NCBI GenBank assembly: GCA_001603115.1
Contig: LVBG01000004.1
Coordinates: 1-60,906, forward strand
Direction: 5' to 3'
Source: Spirochaetales bacterium Spiro_05
Lineage (GTDB): Bacteria; Spirochaetota; Spirochaetia; Sphaerochaetales; Sphaerochaetaceae
DNA length: 60,906 nt
The stretch's first letter is position 1. Every line of letters starts with the position of its first letter. Under the pieces are notes generated by a model. The model was not told the origin of the DNA. It saw nothing but the letters and a program-made list of their open reading frames with translations, and did no database searches. This document shows positions 52,812 through 60,906 of this stretch, piece by piece. Both the position numbers and the translations under genes were made by a program.

Positions 52812-54062
52812 TCATCCTTCCACCGGTATGGTGAAGTATTTCGTATAGGTGAATGTATTGAGGCTCAGGTTCCCTTTCTGGACCTTTGCCATGATGCGAA
52901 ACCGGGTTCCCGGTTCGAGTCCTTCCAACGTGATGTGATAGTCGTTCTCACCCTCTTGCAGAATTCCGTTCACATACCAGCTGTAGTGGTTCTCATCCAG
53001 ACCTGTCTCTTCCAGGATCACCACCGCATAGGTCTCGTGGTCAGTGGTGATGATATCCATCTCGCCAATCTGCGGTGGGGTGGTGATGGCAAAATTGCTT
53101 GCGGTGTAGACCCCGGTTGAAATCGCTGAATCCGCATACCCATCAAGGGCTGCGACTGCCTTGACCGTAGTCGTCCGGCTTAGGGAAATGGGTGCTGTGT
53201 AGAGGGTGCTGGACGTGGTGGGATCGGTGCCATCGGTTGTGTAATAGATGGGGACCTCACGAGGAAACGCACTGATGGATATCTGAACCGGGGTATCGGA
53301 TGCAAAGGATGCACTTTGCACCATGTGCGAGATGGTGGCGGAGGGAAACAGGAGAGGAAGCGTCCCCTCCGAATGTCTTTGGCTGAAAATCCGTATGGTG
53401 TCCAGATTGGGAAACCGGATTCGGGTCCCCGAGCGATTGACCAGCAGTATATCCAAGTCATACGTACCGACCTCCACTACCCCGTCAGAGGCACACCTGC
53501 CGGTATAGACGCCTTCTGAAACAGAAAAGGGACTGTCATCGGTGACTGTGTAGCGTGTTTGGCCTTCCTGGGTGAGAAAACAGGAGAGTGCGGAAATGGA
53601 TGGCGCTGCAGCACTCCATGAAAGAGAGACGGCGCAAGTGCCAAACCCTTCGGTAAGATAGGAGAGACTGAAGAGAGCACGCGAGGTTTGGCCGGAGGCG
53701 ATGCGAACCGACTGGCTGGCTTCCCTGGTAACCACCGCATTGCCATCATCTGAACTCAGACCACACACGGTAATCTCCCAAGTGCCGGGAAGCAGACCAT
53801 GTATGACAATGGGGCTTCCCATCCGTCTGACCTGTGGCGCAAGGGATGCATTGCCTGCACCACTCTGTCTGCAGTGAATCCGCAGGTGGGTGACTGTGAT
53901 ATCCTCATCGGATGGCTGGATGGTCCTCACGGAAGAACAGTCAATGAGAAGGGAACCGACCAAGGGCTCATACGAGGCCTGGCACGAGATACATAAAATG
54001 GAAAGCAGGCAAAGAAGCGCACAAAAGTGTAGTGTGATGCTCCTTACGTTCCTATTCCGCAT
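52812..54062 (-). CDS. lipoprotein with one chitobiase C-terminal-type repeat
   Basis: About 416 residues from ATG 54062, chosen because GGGAG lies 6 bases upstream and a lipoprotein signal follows (hydrophobic 8-22, lipobox I-C-I-S-C). The N-terminal domain contains G-T-W-E-I-T-V-C-G and S-Y-L-T-E-G-F-G, the same motif pair seen in two lipoproteins on the other strand. One CHB_HEX_C-type repeat (Y-Y-T-T-D-G-T-D-P, then V-K-A-V-A-A) follows near 300. The end is an Ig-like region with Y-S-W-Y-V-N-G and a Thr-rich tail. First gene of the minus-strand half of the cluster. Confidence 0.75.
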   Translation of the reverse strand: MRNRNVRSITLHFCALLCLLSILCISCQASYEPLVGSLLIDCSSVRTIQPSDEDITVTHLRIHCRQSGAGNASLAPQVRRMGSPIVIHGLLPGTWEITVCGLSSDDGNAVVTREASQSVRIASGQTSRALFSLSYLTEGFGTCAVSLSWSAAAPSISALSCFLTQEGQTRYTVTDDSPFSVSEGVYTGRCASDGVVEVGTYDLDILLVNRSGTRIRFPNLDTIRIFSQRHSEGTLPLLFPSATISHMVQSASFASDTPVQISISAFPREVPIYYTTDGTDPTTSSTLYTAPISLSRTTTVKAVAALDGYADSAISTGVYTASNFAITTPPQIGEMDIITTDHETYAVVILEETGLDENHYSWYVNGILQEGENDYHITLEGLEPGTRFRIMAKVQKGNLSLNTFTYTKYFTIPVEG

Positions 54063-54193
54063 TGCACGCTCCCAATCAGGATTTTGCTTGTGTCCAAAGC
54101 TCTGTGTGTAGAAAAGTACCTGATTGGAAACAGGATACGCTTTGCATTTCACCACACCGCACACCAAACGATTGTTACACACCTTCAGCGAGA

Positions 54194-54223
54194 AATATAT
54201 GTACAATTTGTTTTGTTTGTCTA
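54194..54223 (-). promoter_or_regulatory. possible promoter for the minus-strand lipoprotein operon
   Basis: On the minus strand TAGACA (54223-54218), an 18-base spacer and TATATT (54199-54194) lie about 130 bases before the lipoprotein start at 54062. A long leader would result. Confidence 0.4.
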
Positions 54224-54263
54224 TTTTTTCTCAATAAATGTACTACAAAGTTTCATATTTTCC

Positions 54264-54291
54264 TTGAAATTTCGCATTGAGCAACTATACT
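54264..54291 (+). promoter_or_regulatory. predicted promoter for the outer-membrane-like protein gene
   Basis: TTGAAA (54264-54269), a 16-base spacer and TATACT (54286-54291) lie 31 bases before the ATG at 54323. Confidence 0.65.
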
Positions 54292-54322
54292 GACCCAAGC
54301 ATCAAAGAGTTTGAGGTATCTC

Positions 54323-55711
54323 ATGACGAAGCGGTTTCTTACGTTCTCAGTCCTATGCATGTGCTCATGTGCCCTGTTGTTCTCTGCACGCATTCAGCCA
54401 TTGGTTTCCCTTTCGGCCCACTATTCGAATGCAGAGACATCCATCACCGGTTTTGTTGATGAGCCGACAGCGGTATCCCATTTCAGGCAGTCTGCAGGCC
54501 AAGACCCCTTGGTATGCCTTGGATTCCAACTTACCTCAGTGAACCTCGATGTCGTCGGCGCGATCAATTTCCACCAGAAGCTCTCCATTCTCCCCGATGC
54601 ACAAGGCTTTCTCTGGTTCCAAAGCCAGGCAAGCCTGGCCATGGATACGAATTCTCCCCATCTAGGATATGCTGAATTCCGCTACAAGGGCTTCTTGGCC
54701 TCGCTGGGAAGAAGAAATCTGAAATGGGGGCCGGCCCGGTATGACCTTGGGCTCTCCTCCGAAGTGCCGTTCTATGACGGCTTGTGGATGCAATACCGCT
54801 TTGACCAAGCGTACGGGGCTTGGTGGTACCAACTACTGGCAACAGATTTCGGCAGCATCCATCAGTCTGATGCCTTCCCGCTCTCCAAGCAGCTCTATGC
54901 ACACCGCGTGGGATTCGAAAACCAAAAGGTCCGCGCCATTTTGGGCGAGCTTTCCATGAATTGGGGACCGAACTCACTGATGGGACTGGTTCCCTTCGGC
55001 GTATGGCCTTCCGGCTTGCATGACACGGCCAACATCCTGATCGAGGCTACGGGCGAAATACTGCTTGGCCCGTCCCGCCTCTATGGCTCGGTGATCGTCA
55101 ATGACCGCACACTCTTTGGAATCGGCCAAAGCGAAAAGCTAGCCTTGGGGGGAATGCTTGGCATCGACTGGCATATTTTCAGTGGGGCCGCATTTCAGAA
55201 ACAACAGTCCTTCACCCTGGCGGAGAATACGTTCAGAACCCTTGAAGGAGGATTATCCCTTGGCCTTGAATGCTATTACACCTCAAACTACCTGTACACC
55301 GGCAAGGTGCATGAGGCTACGTACACTGCCTTGCTGAAACAGTTTGCCTATGGTGGTGCCTTGTACGGGGACAGCCTTGCCTACTACTTCGGCTTTCCCT
55401 ACGGTCCGGGCTCGTTGCTTGTCCAGGCGTTGCTCGACTACAACATGGAGAAACTCCACCTCAGTGCCCTCCTGGGAGTACTGGCAAAGACAGGTGCCTC
55501 GGCAGCTACCTTGCAAGCAAACATGGACATGGACGAAAACTCCTTGACTGGCTCTTCGTATCATCTGCTTGCCACGTTGCACGCCGAATACCGGGTGAAT
55601 GAGGCCCTTCAGCTCATGGCCCATCTGAAACATGACTGGAATATGCATTCAAATGCAGATCAGTTGGAGTTTGGAGTGGGAGCACGGCTCTGTTGGCTTG
55701 GTATTCCCTAG
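54323..55711 (+). CDS. predicted outer-membrane beta-barrel protein
   Basis: About 462 residues. A signal peptide (hydrophobic residues 5-20, ending S-A-R) is followed by alternating hydrophobic and polar strands rich in Tyr, Trp, Gly and Ser, with turns such as R-R-N-L-K-W-G-P-A-R-Y and N-W-G-P-N-S. W-G-P repeats of this type occur in Wzi-like capsule-assembly proteins, a weak resemblance. The protein ends on a strand (L-E-F-G-V-G-A-R-L-C-W-L-G-I-P). ATG 54323 follows GAGG by 6 bases. It sits between two divergent sets of modular lipoproteins, so it may be a surface partner or exporter for them (inference). Confidence 0.65.
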   Translation: MTKRFLTFSVLCMCSCALLFSARIQPLVSLSAHYSNAETSITGFVDEPTAVSHFRQSAGQDPLVCLGFQLTSVNLDVVGAINFHQKLSILPDAQGFLWFQSQASLAMDTNSPHLGYAEFRYKGFLASLGRRNLKWGPARYDLGLSSEVPFYDGLWMQYRFDQAYGAWWYQLLATDFGSIHQSDAFPLSKQLYAHRVGFENQKVRAILGELSMNWGPNSLMGLVPFGVWPSGLHDTANILIEATGEILLGPSRLYGSVIVNDRTLFGIGQSEKLALGGMLGIDWHIFSGAAFQKQQSFTLAENTFRTLEGGLSLGLECYYTSNYLYTGKVHEATYTALLKQFAYGGALYGDSLAYYFGFPYGPGSLLVQALLDYNMEKLHLSALLGVLAKTGASAATLQANMDMDENSLTGSSYHLLATLHAEYRVNEALQLMAHLKHDWNMHSNADQLEFGVGARLCWLGIP

Positions 55712-55885
55712 CCTTAAGGTAGGTATTTGTATTGTTTATTTGCCTAATATATATACATTTTAAACATATTGTCTGTATATTTGCCGAAAAACATATGACA
55801 TACTTTTTTCTGTATTTGTAGGGGTGACATCAGCGTCAGAACGCAGAAGAACTCTTAATCATGCACACAGGAAGGTTCGGTTCAG

Positions 55886-58105
55886 ATGCAGAAAACACAA
55901 CCTACTCAGTCCTTGACGCGCTTGGTTCTTATTGCTCTGATAAGCCTTATTTTTCTGCTCTCTTGCTCAGACATGGAACAAAGATGTGGCTCCTTGTCCC
56001 TGGTATCAGACCTAGCTGGGGCAAAATCCATTCTTCCGGACAGTGCAAGCATAGCGATCAACGTGATACAGGTATCCGGTACAGGCCCATTGGGAGTCGT
56101 ATTGGAATCACAGAATTTCCTGCTCGGCGGAAGGATTGCCATTGATGGCCTCACCCCTGGAACCTGGACCATACAGATAACCGGGTACAATGGGACGGTG
56201 GAGAATCTTGGTACCCAACTTACAAGACCCGCTTCGCAAACAGTGACCATCGCTTCGGGAAGAACCACCACAGCTTCGTTCAGCCTGCAATTTTTGACAG
56301 AAGGCAATGGAAGTGGCTCCGTACAGCTGAGCTGGCCGTCGACAAACAGCTCCATCACATCGGTGACAGGAGTATTGGGAGACCCAACCGCTCCCGCGGC
56401 AACAGCACATGCAGATGCAGTTTCGGGGTCGGCTACCCTGCTCTTCCCTTCCCCTGTGCCTGTTGGCAGTTATCCGCTTGATGTGGCACTTACCAACGCT
56501 TCGGGGACCACCATCTCCCTTCCCATGATCGAAACGGTGAACATCTACAGCAACCTTGTCTCATCCGGATCCATCTCCCTGGTGCAGATGGATGTTCCTC
56601 TCGCAGCAAAGCCGGTCATCGGATCTGAACGGGCAACCGAAGCGGACCCCCTGACTATAACGATCACCAGTACCACAACAGGGGCATCCATACGGTATCT
56701 TATTCTTTCTTCAGAACCTACCGAACCCTTTGACTGGGCTGCAAGCACAGCGTATGCAGGACCATTCACCGTTGCCAGCAGCGAAACGAGGCGATATCTG
56801 ATAGCAGCTGCTTGCAAGGGTGGGTATCAGGACTCCCTTGCTGAAACGTTTGTGGTTGATGCCGAAGATGAAGGTTCGGGGACCATTGAGATCATCCAAC
56901 CTCCTCTCATTTCCAATGTAATCATAAGCAGGACGAACAGCTCGGCCCTCCGCCCATCGTTTGCGGCAACCTACAGCATCCAAGGCAACCTTTCCGTCGA
57001 TTCATTCACCTGGTATATCGACGGGATTGCACAACCAGATGGGGATGGGGATGAGGATGGCAACACCTTCACCTACGATGGGACGCTTTCGCTGGGCCAG
57101 CATCAGGTCATGGTGGTGTTCTCCTATCATGATGGACCGGATTCGGTGCGTACAGCCAGCGGCACACTGCGATTTGCAGTCGATGGGGTTGTGGCAACTC
57201 CCACACTTACAACCCAGAATTTTATTGGAGGCAAGCGGGTATCACTTGCCTGCGCAACAGAGGATGCATCCATACGCTATACGCTTGATGGGAGTGCACC
57301 AAATGCAACAAGCACACTGTATTCAGTGCCCTTCCCCATTACCGAAACCACCCAAGTCAAGGCCATTGCGCTCAGGGAAGGTGCAGTTGATTCACCGATC
57401 TTCACCAGTGAAAGCCTGGTGGTGGAACGGGTGACGACACCTACCTTTGTTGAGGATGAAACATCCCATACCGTACAGATAAGCTGCCCGGAGGCAGAGA
57501 CAATTTACTACACCCTCGACGGGTCCACACCTACCGCTGCAAGCGCGGTGTACACTACCGCCCTCTCCTTTGCGCAGACAACCCCCATCAAGGCAATCGG
57601 CATGGCGATGGGGAAAGCCACTTCACTGCTTGGCAGCACCACCTGTACCGTCTCCTATTCGGTAGGGGATACAGGTCCTGCCGGCGGCCTTGTCTTCTGG
57701 GTCAATCCTGCTGCCGCTGTGGATGGCTGGACGTACTTGGAAGCCGCTCCGACAGAAACGGAAAGCTATGCCTGGGCGCTAGCGGACTCCTTACCGGTGG
57801 TGGTGGGTGACACGCACACCGAAGTGGGGACAGGAGATGCCAATACCCTGTCCATCACACACGATGCAACCGAAGGTGCGGCACATCTGTGCTTGGACAA
57901 AGAATTTGGCGGATATGAGGATTGGTTCCTTCCTTCACGGGATGAATTGTTGGCTATGACCGATCTGACTGAGGGTGTGTATTGGTCCTCATCAGAGGCC
58001 AATTCTACTGCAGCGTATGCTGTGGATTTCTCTGATAGCCCCGTATCTACAATCGCTGTAAAAACACAGGCACACAAAGTTCGTGCTGTACGAACTTTCC
58101 TATAA
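55886..58105 (+). CDS. modular lipoprotein with two chitobiase C-terminal-type repeats and DUF1566-like end
   Basis: This 739-residue protein has a lipoprotein signal (hydrophobic 13-26, lipobox F-L-L-S-C). The N-terminal domain has D-G-L-T-P-G-T-W-T-I and F-L-T-E-G-N-G-S-G-S. Two CHB_HEX_C-type repeats lie at about 438-590 (Y-T-L-D-G-S-A-P and Y-T-L-D-G-S-T-P). The C-terminal domain from V-G-D-T-G-P-A-G-G (about 592) holds Y-E-D-W-F-L-P-S-R-D-E-L, Y-W-S-S-S-E and V-R-A-V-R-T-F-L at the end. The same layout recurs in the next gene, so the two are diverged tandem duplicates. AGGAAGG precedes ATG 55886 by 5 bases. Confidence 0.8.
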   Translation: MQKTQPTQSLTRLVLIALISLIFLLSCSDMEQRCGSLSLVSDLAGAKSILPDSASIAINVIQVSGTGPLGVVLESQNFLLGGRIAIDGLTPGTWTIQITGYNGTVENLGTQLTRPASQTVTIASGRTTTASFSLQFLTEGNGSGSVQLSWPSTNSSITSVTGVLGDPTAPAATAHADAVSGSATLLFPSPVPVGSYPLDVALTNASGTTISLPMIETVNIYSNLVSSGSISLVQMDVPLAAKPVIGSERATEADPLTITITSTTTGASIRYLILSSEPTEPFDWAASTAYAGPFTVASSETRRYLIAAACKGGYQDSLAETFVVDAEDEGSGTIEIIQPPLISNVIISRTNSSALRPSFAATYSIQGNLSVDSFTWYIDGIAQPDGDGDEDGNTFTYDGTLSLGQHQVMVVFSYHDGPDSVRTASGTLRFAVDGVVATPTLTTQNFIGGKRVSLACATEDASIRYTLDGSAPNATSTLYSVPFPITETTQVKAIALREGAVDSPIFTSESLVVERVTTPTFVEDETSHTVQISCPEAETIYYTLDGSTPTAASAVYTTALSFAQTTPIKAIGMAMGKATSLLGSTTCTVSYSVGDTGPAGGLVFWVNPAAAVDGWTYLEAAPTETESYAWALADSLPVVVGDTHTEVGTGDANTLSITHDATEGAAHLCLDKEFGGYEDWFLPSRDELLAMTDLTEGVYWSSSEANSTAAYAVDFSDSPVSTIAVKTQAHKVRAVRTFL

Positions 58106-58137
58106 CGAGTCTGCTTCTAAGTGAGGAGTATTTGCAT

Positions 58138-59445
58138 ATGAAACGTACATCCAGAATGAGTGCTGTTGTACTTGGGTTGCTGTTGCTTTCTTTGACAGTG
58201 AGTCTGATTTCTTGCAATGAAACGCCCATCACCGGAGCATTGAGCATTGATTTCGGATCGAACAAGTCCAGATCCATCACACCAGACAATCTTAGGGTGA
58301 CGTGGGTACAGATCAGCGGCAGCCTGAACACCGATCCTACCGTTGTGATCGGCCCTCAGAACTTCCAATTGGGCGAAGCGATTGTCATCAATGGCCTGAA
58401 GATCGGAACCTGGACAATCAACGTGGTTGGCTATGGCGTCGATCCTTCAACACCAGGAGCGGTGGCACTTACCCCCGCTGCAACGGATGCCGATGTCCAG
58501 ATCCGCTCTGGACGGACCACTTCCGCAACCTTTGCACTCCACTATCTGACCGAAGGAACAGGGCGAGCGGAATTGAGCGTACGCTGGACAGGTGTTCGTC
58601 CTGTGAAGCTTCAGGCAAGGCTCAGCAATGGATTTGAGCACCCGGGAAGTTATTTCGGCAATCAAGAGGGAATTCTCTTTTTTGAGGATCTTGCGGTCGG
58701 AGACTATGGTCTTGATGTCTTCATGAGAAACCCATCGGGGACCTTCCAGGCCAATCCTTTTCTCATGATCGATACGATCAATGTGTACAACGGGTTGACT
58801 TCGGTGGGAACTGTTGACTTGAGAAGTATGCCTTCACCCCCCTACATGGATCGACCCGTTGTCACCGCTTCTGATGAAGCCACCCATGAGGATCCACTGC
58901 AATCGTACCGCACGATCACCATCACCCCTCCTGTTGAGGGTGCTCTCATCTATTACACCATGAACAGATCATATCCTGGATTTGAGGGAGATTTTTCGCC
59001 CAACAGCTCCACACACCGCTACACAGAACCCTTTGAGATCACCACGATCGGGGAAACGGTGATAGTGGCAATAGCTTGCAAGGATGGCTATATCGATTCA
59101 TATCCAACATCCGAATATGTGTTTACCATCACCGGCGAAGGCCCGGGAGGGGTCATCATCACTGAACCTGCTCTGGTAAGCAATCCAGCCATCACCCAAG
59201 CCGACACCTCGCTTGCAAATTTTGTGGTGACCTATGAAGAAGCCGGCGATCCGACAGTCACCGCCACGTGGTATCTGGACGGCAGTGCAACTGCTGCGGT
59301 GGATACCGATGGGGATGACAATCAATTTACCTTCACCCCGGAACTGACCACCACCGGCAGCCACCAGGTCACGGTGAGTCTTGCTTATCTGGACGGTACC
59401 ACACCCAAGACCGTCACCGCCATGAAGCTCTTCACTGCCAATTAG
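58138..59445 (+). CDS. modular lipoprotein, N-terminal part, ending at an in-frame TAG
   Basis: About 435 residues from ATG 58138 (GAGGAG 9 bases upstream). Lipoprotein signal with lipobox S-L-I-S-C. The N-terminal domain has N-G-L-K-I-G-T-W-T-I and Y-L-T-E-G-T-G, as in the preceding gene, and an Ig-like section follows with T-W-Y-L-D-G-S and D-G-T-T-P-K-T. The frame stops at TAG 59443-59445. The same frame then continues without a break, and the amino acids across the stop line up with the middle of the 739-residue neighbour (F-T-A-N-stop-V-A against F-A-V-D-G-V-V-A). So this is probably the first half of a longer protein. Confidence 0.8.
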   Translation: MKRTSRMSAVVLGLLLLSLTVSLISCNETPITGALSIDFGSNKSRSITPDNLRVTWVQISGSLNTDPTVVIGPQNFQLGEAIVINGLKIGTWTINVVGYGVDPSTPGAVALTPAATDADVQIRSGRTTSATFALHYLTEGTGRAELSVRWTGVRPVKLQARLSNGFEHPGSYFGNQEGILFFEDLAVGDYGLDVFMRNPSGTFQANPFLMIDTINVYNGLTSVGTVDLRSMPSPPYMDRPVVTASDEATHEDPLQSYRTITITPPVEGALIYYTMNRSYPGFEGDFSPNSSTHRYTEPFEITTIGETVIVAIACKDGYIDSYPTSEYVFTITGEGPGGVIITEPALVSNPAITQADTSLANFVVTYEEAGDPTVTATWYLDGSATAAVDTDGDDNQFTFTPELTTTGSHQVTVSLAYLDGTTPKTVTAMKLFTAN

Positions 59446-60468
59446 GTAGCGATGCCGGAGTTGATCACAACCGATGTGGTGGGAGGTAAACGGGTTACCA
59501 TCAGCAGTGGAACCAGTGATGCACGCATCTATTGTACTGTTGACGAAACCACTCCCTCAATCTCCAGTACTCGATACATGGTACCCTTGGAATTCCTCCA
59601 ACCTGCGACGACCACGGTCAAAGCCTTGGCAACAAAGAAGGGAATGGTAAGCTCTGCTGTTGCAGAGACAGCAGTCACCGTTGTGCAAGGTCCTACTCCG
59701 ACCTTCAGTTCGGAGGGTGGCAGCTATGTTGATGCTGTTGGTATTCTCATCAGCAGCACCGCTAGTGGTGCAACCTTCTACTACACGACAGATGGAAATC
59801 CCCCAACGACAAGCAGCAACGAATACAGTGCATATGTACCGATTACTGATTCGACTACATCGACCGTGTTGCAGGCAATGGCAACGTACCTGGGTATGAC
59901 AAACAGTGAAGTGATGAGTGCAACCTACACCATCACCTCGCTTTATCCTGTGGGAAGCACAGGACCTGCTGGCGGCGTGATATTCCATGTGAATGCCGAT
60001 CCATCCATCACCGATTGGAAGTACCTCGAAGCCGCAGCGGCAGATGAGGCTACAATGTTAAAATTCGTTGGAAACAACGGAACATATAATATCGGCGAGG
60101 GTGCCCGAGGAACCGCAATCGGAACAGGAAAGACAAATACCCGTACCATAGTCGATGTGATGGCATCAGTAGAGGGTTACATAGCGGCAGGTGCTGCCGA
60201 TGTATGTGACACTAAGAGCGTGTTCTTCGGGTCCATCACCTATGATGATTGGTTCCTTCCAAGCCGTGATGAATTACTCTCGATGTATCAGCAGAGGGAA
60301 GCCATCGGCGGCTTTGTAACGACTGGAGATACCGCAATACATGGATACTTCTCCTCCACTGAGGAGTCTCAGAATTTTGCTACTGGAGTTGTATTCAGCA
60401 CGGGAAAAGCATGGACAAGGGATAAAAGTGGGGAGTGTCATGTGCGCGCCATTCGTTCGTTCCTCTAG
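59446..60468 (+). pseudogene. C-terminal part of the same lipoprotein, downstream of the in-frame TAG
   Basis: The frame reopens right after TAG 59443-59445 and runs to 60468 (about 340 residues). A first ATG at 59452 has only a weak AGG before it. There is no signal peptide, so translated alone it would stay in the cytoplasm, unlike its relatives. It holds two CHB_HEX_C-type repeats and the DUF1566-like end (V-G-S-T-G-P-A-G-G, Y-D-D-W-F-L-P-S-R-D-E-L, V-R-A-I-R-S-F-L), all intact. Together with the upstream part it would be about 776 residues, near the neighbour's 739. It is either a recent nonsense mutation, a read-through product or a sequencing error. Coding quality is otherwise good. Confidence 0.65.
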
Positions 60469-60475
60469 GAGAGAC

Positions 60476-60511
60476 AGGAAGAGCCCCCTTTGACGGGAGC
60501 TCTTCCTTTGC
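60476..60511 (+). terminator. rho-independent terminator
   Basis: AGGAAGAGC (60476-60484) pairs with GCTCTTCCT (60499-60507), followed by TTTG. It ends the modular lipoprotein transcript. Confidence 0.7.
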
Positions 60512-60535
60512 ATATGCTCAAGTGAGGAGGCAATG

Positions 60536-60906
60536 ATGAAAAGTTATCGCAAGGAACTGCTTTTCCATCTTCCAACCAGAAGAGGTTTGGTGAACATCAC
60601 GGGTATGGTTGCCCAGGCAATCGCGGAGAGCGGAGTACAGGAGGGCCTGGTACTGGTCAACGCGATGAACATCACCGCCAGCGTCTTCATCAACGATGAT
60701 GAAAGCGGTCTGCATCAGGACTATGAGCGCTGGCTTGAGAAACTGGCTCCGGAAAAGCCCTACTCCCAGTACCAGCACAACGGGTATGAGGACAATGCTG
60801 ATGCACACCTCAAGCGCACCATCATGGGCCGCGAGAGCGTGGTAGCCATCACCGGGGGAAAGCTGGACTTCGGCACTTGGGAGCAGATCTTCTACTTTGA
60901 GTTTGA
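60536..60906 (+). CDS. YjbQ-family protein (UPF0047), cut by right edge
   Basis: About 123 residues are visible. The family signature is recognised: R-G-L-V-N-I-T at the N-terminus, [14 protein letters not shown], then [12 protein letters not shown] and [17 protein letters not shown]. Full-length members are about 135 residues, so only the end is missing. The family is described as having weak thiamine-phosphate synthase activity; the true role is not settled. ATG 60536 is chosen because GGAGG lies 5 bases upstream; the ATG at 60533 is only 2 bases away from it. Confidence 0.85.
   Translation, partial: MKSYRKELLFHLPTRRGLVNITGMVAQAIAESGVQEGLVLVNAMNITASVFINDDESGLHQDYERWLEKLAPEKPYSQYQHNGYEDNADAHLKRTIMGRESVVAITGGKLDFGTWEQIFYFEF

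Noticed and set aside
49745..60468. A full diversity-generating retroelement within the window
   Set aside because: No reverse transcriptase-like protein or near-identical template repeat is visible; the three C-terminal domains differ too much.

Overview
The window looks like a chromosomal segment of a fermentative, sugar-degrading spirochaete, most likely Sphaerochaeta or a close relative. This is inferred from content: ribose-type sugar ABC transport, TolC and outer-membrane-like proteins, many lipoproteins built from chitobiase C-terminal-type repeats with DUF1566-like ends, an NADH-linked [FeFe]-hydrogenase, and strong AGGAGG ribosome sites with dense, overlapping operons. No marker gene in the window fixes the species. 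Base composition looks even, and I saw no insertion sequence, prophage, rRNA or CRISPR array.

Layout. 1-9653 is a sugar/polyol locus: a PfkB-type kinase (cut by the left edge), a mannitol-1-phosphate-dehydrogenase-like enzyme, a histidine kinase-response regulator-binding protein operon, a divergent RbsBAC-like ABC transporter with a promoter and palindrome between them, and a D-lyxose isomerase-like protein. 9792-18633 holds a secreted protein and a lipoprotein phosphoesterase, a CoA-disulfide reductase with two rhodanese domains, a DUF2975/XRE pair, an ABC exporter, a membrane protein, tRNA-Val and a lactonase-like propeller. 18687-20871 is an autoregulated YtrA-type ABC operon. 21201-23994 encodes the two-step 1,3-diaminopropane pathway. 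24038-30428 holds SatE/SatD-like proteins, a YczE-like membrane protein, two glycosidases and a serine hydrolase. 30440-36172 is a TolC-adaptor-RND efflux operon that also carries a PII-like protein. 36280-39344 has a GGDEF protein, a cyclic-nucleotide-binding protein and an MFS transporter. 39383-44004 is an SbcCD/YhaNO-like nuclease pair.

44063-49483 is the most notable block: a three-gene hydrogenase operon (NuoE-like, a NuoF-GltD fusion of 1058 residues, and a HydA-type [FeFe]-hydrogenase). The fusion adds an FAD/NADPH module to the usual NADH-binding subunit, so the complex could couple H2, NADH, NADPH and ferredoxin. 49745-60468 is a cluster of modular secreted proteins and lipoproteins around a putative outer-membrane protein. 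The last of these genes is interrupted by a single in-frame TAG. The right edge cuts a YjbQ-family gene.

All functional names come from recognising motifs and family resemblance by eye. No database search was run.
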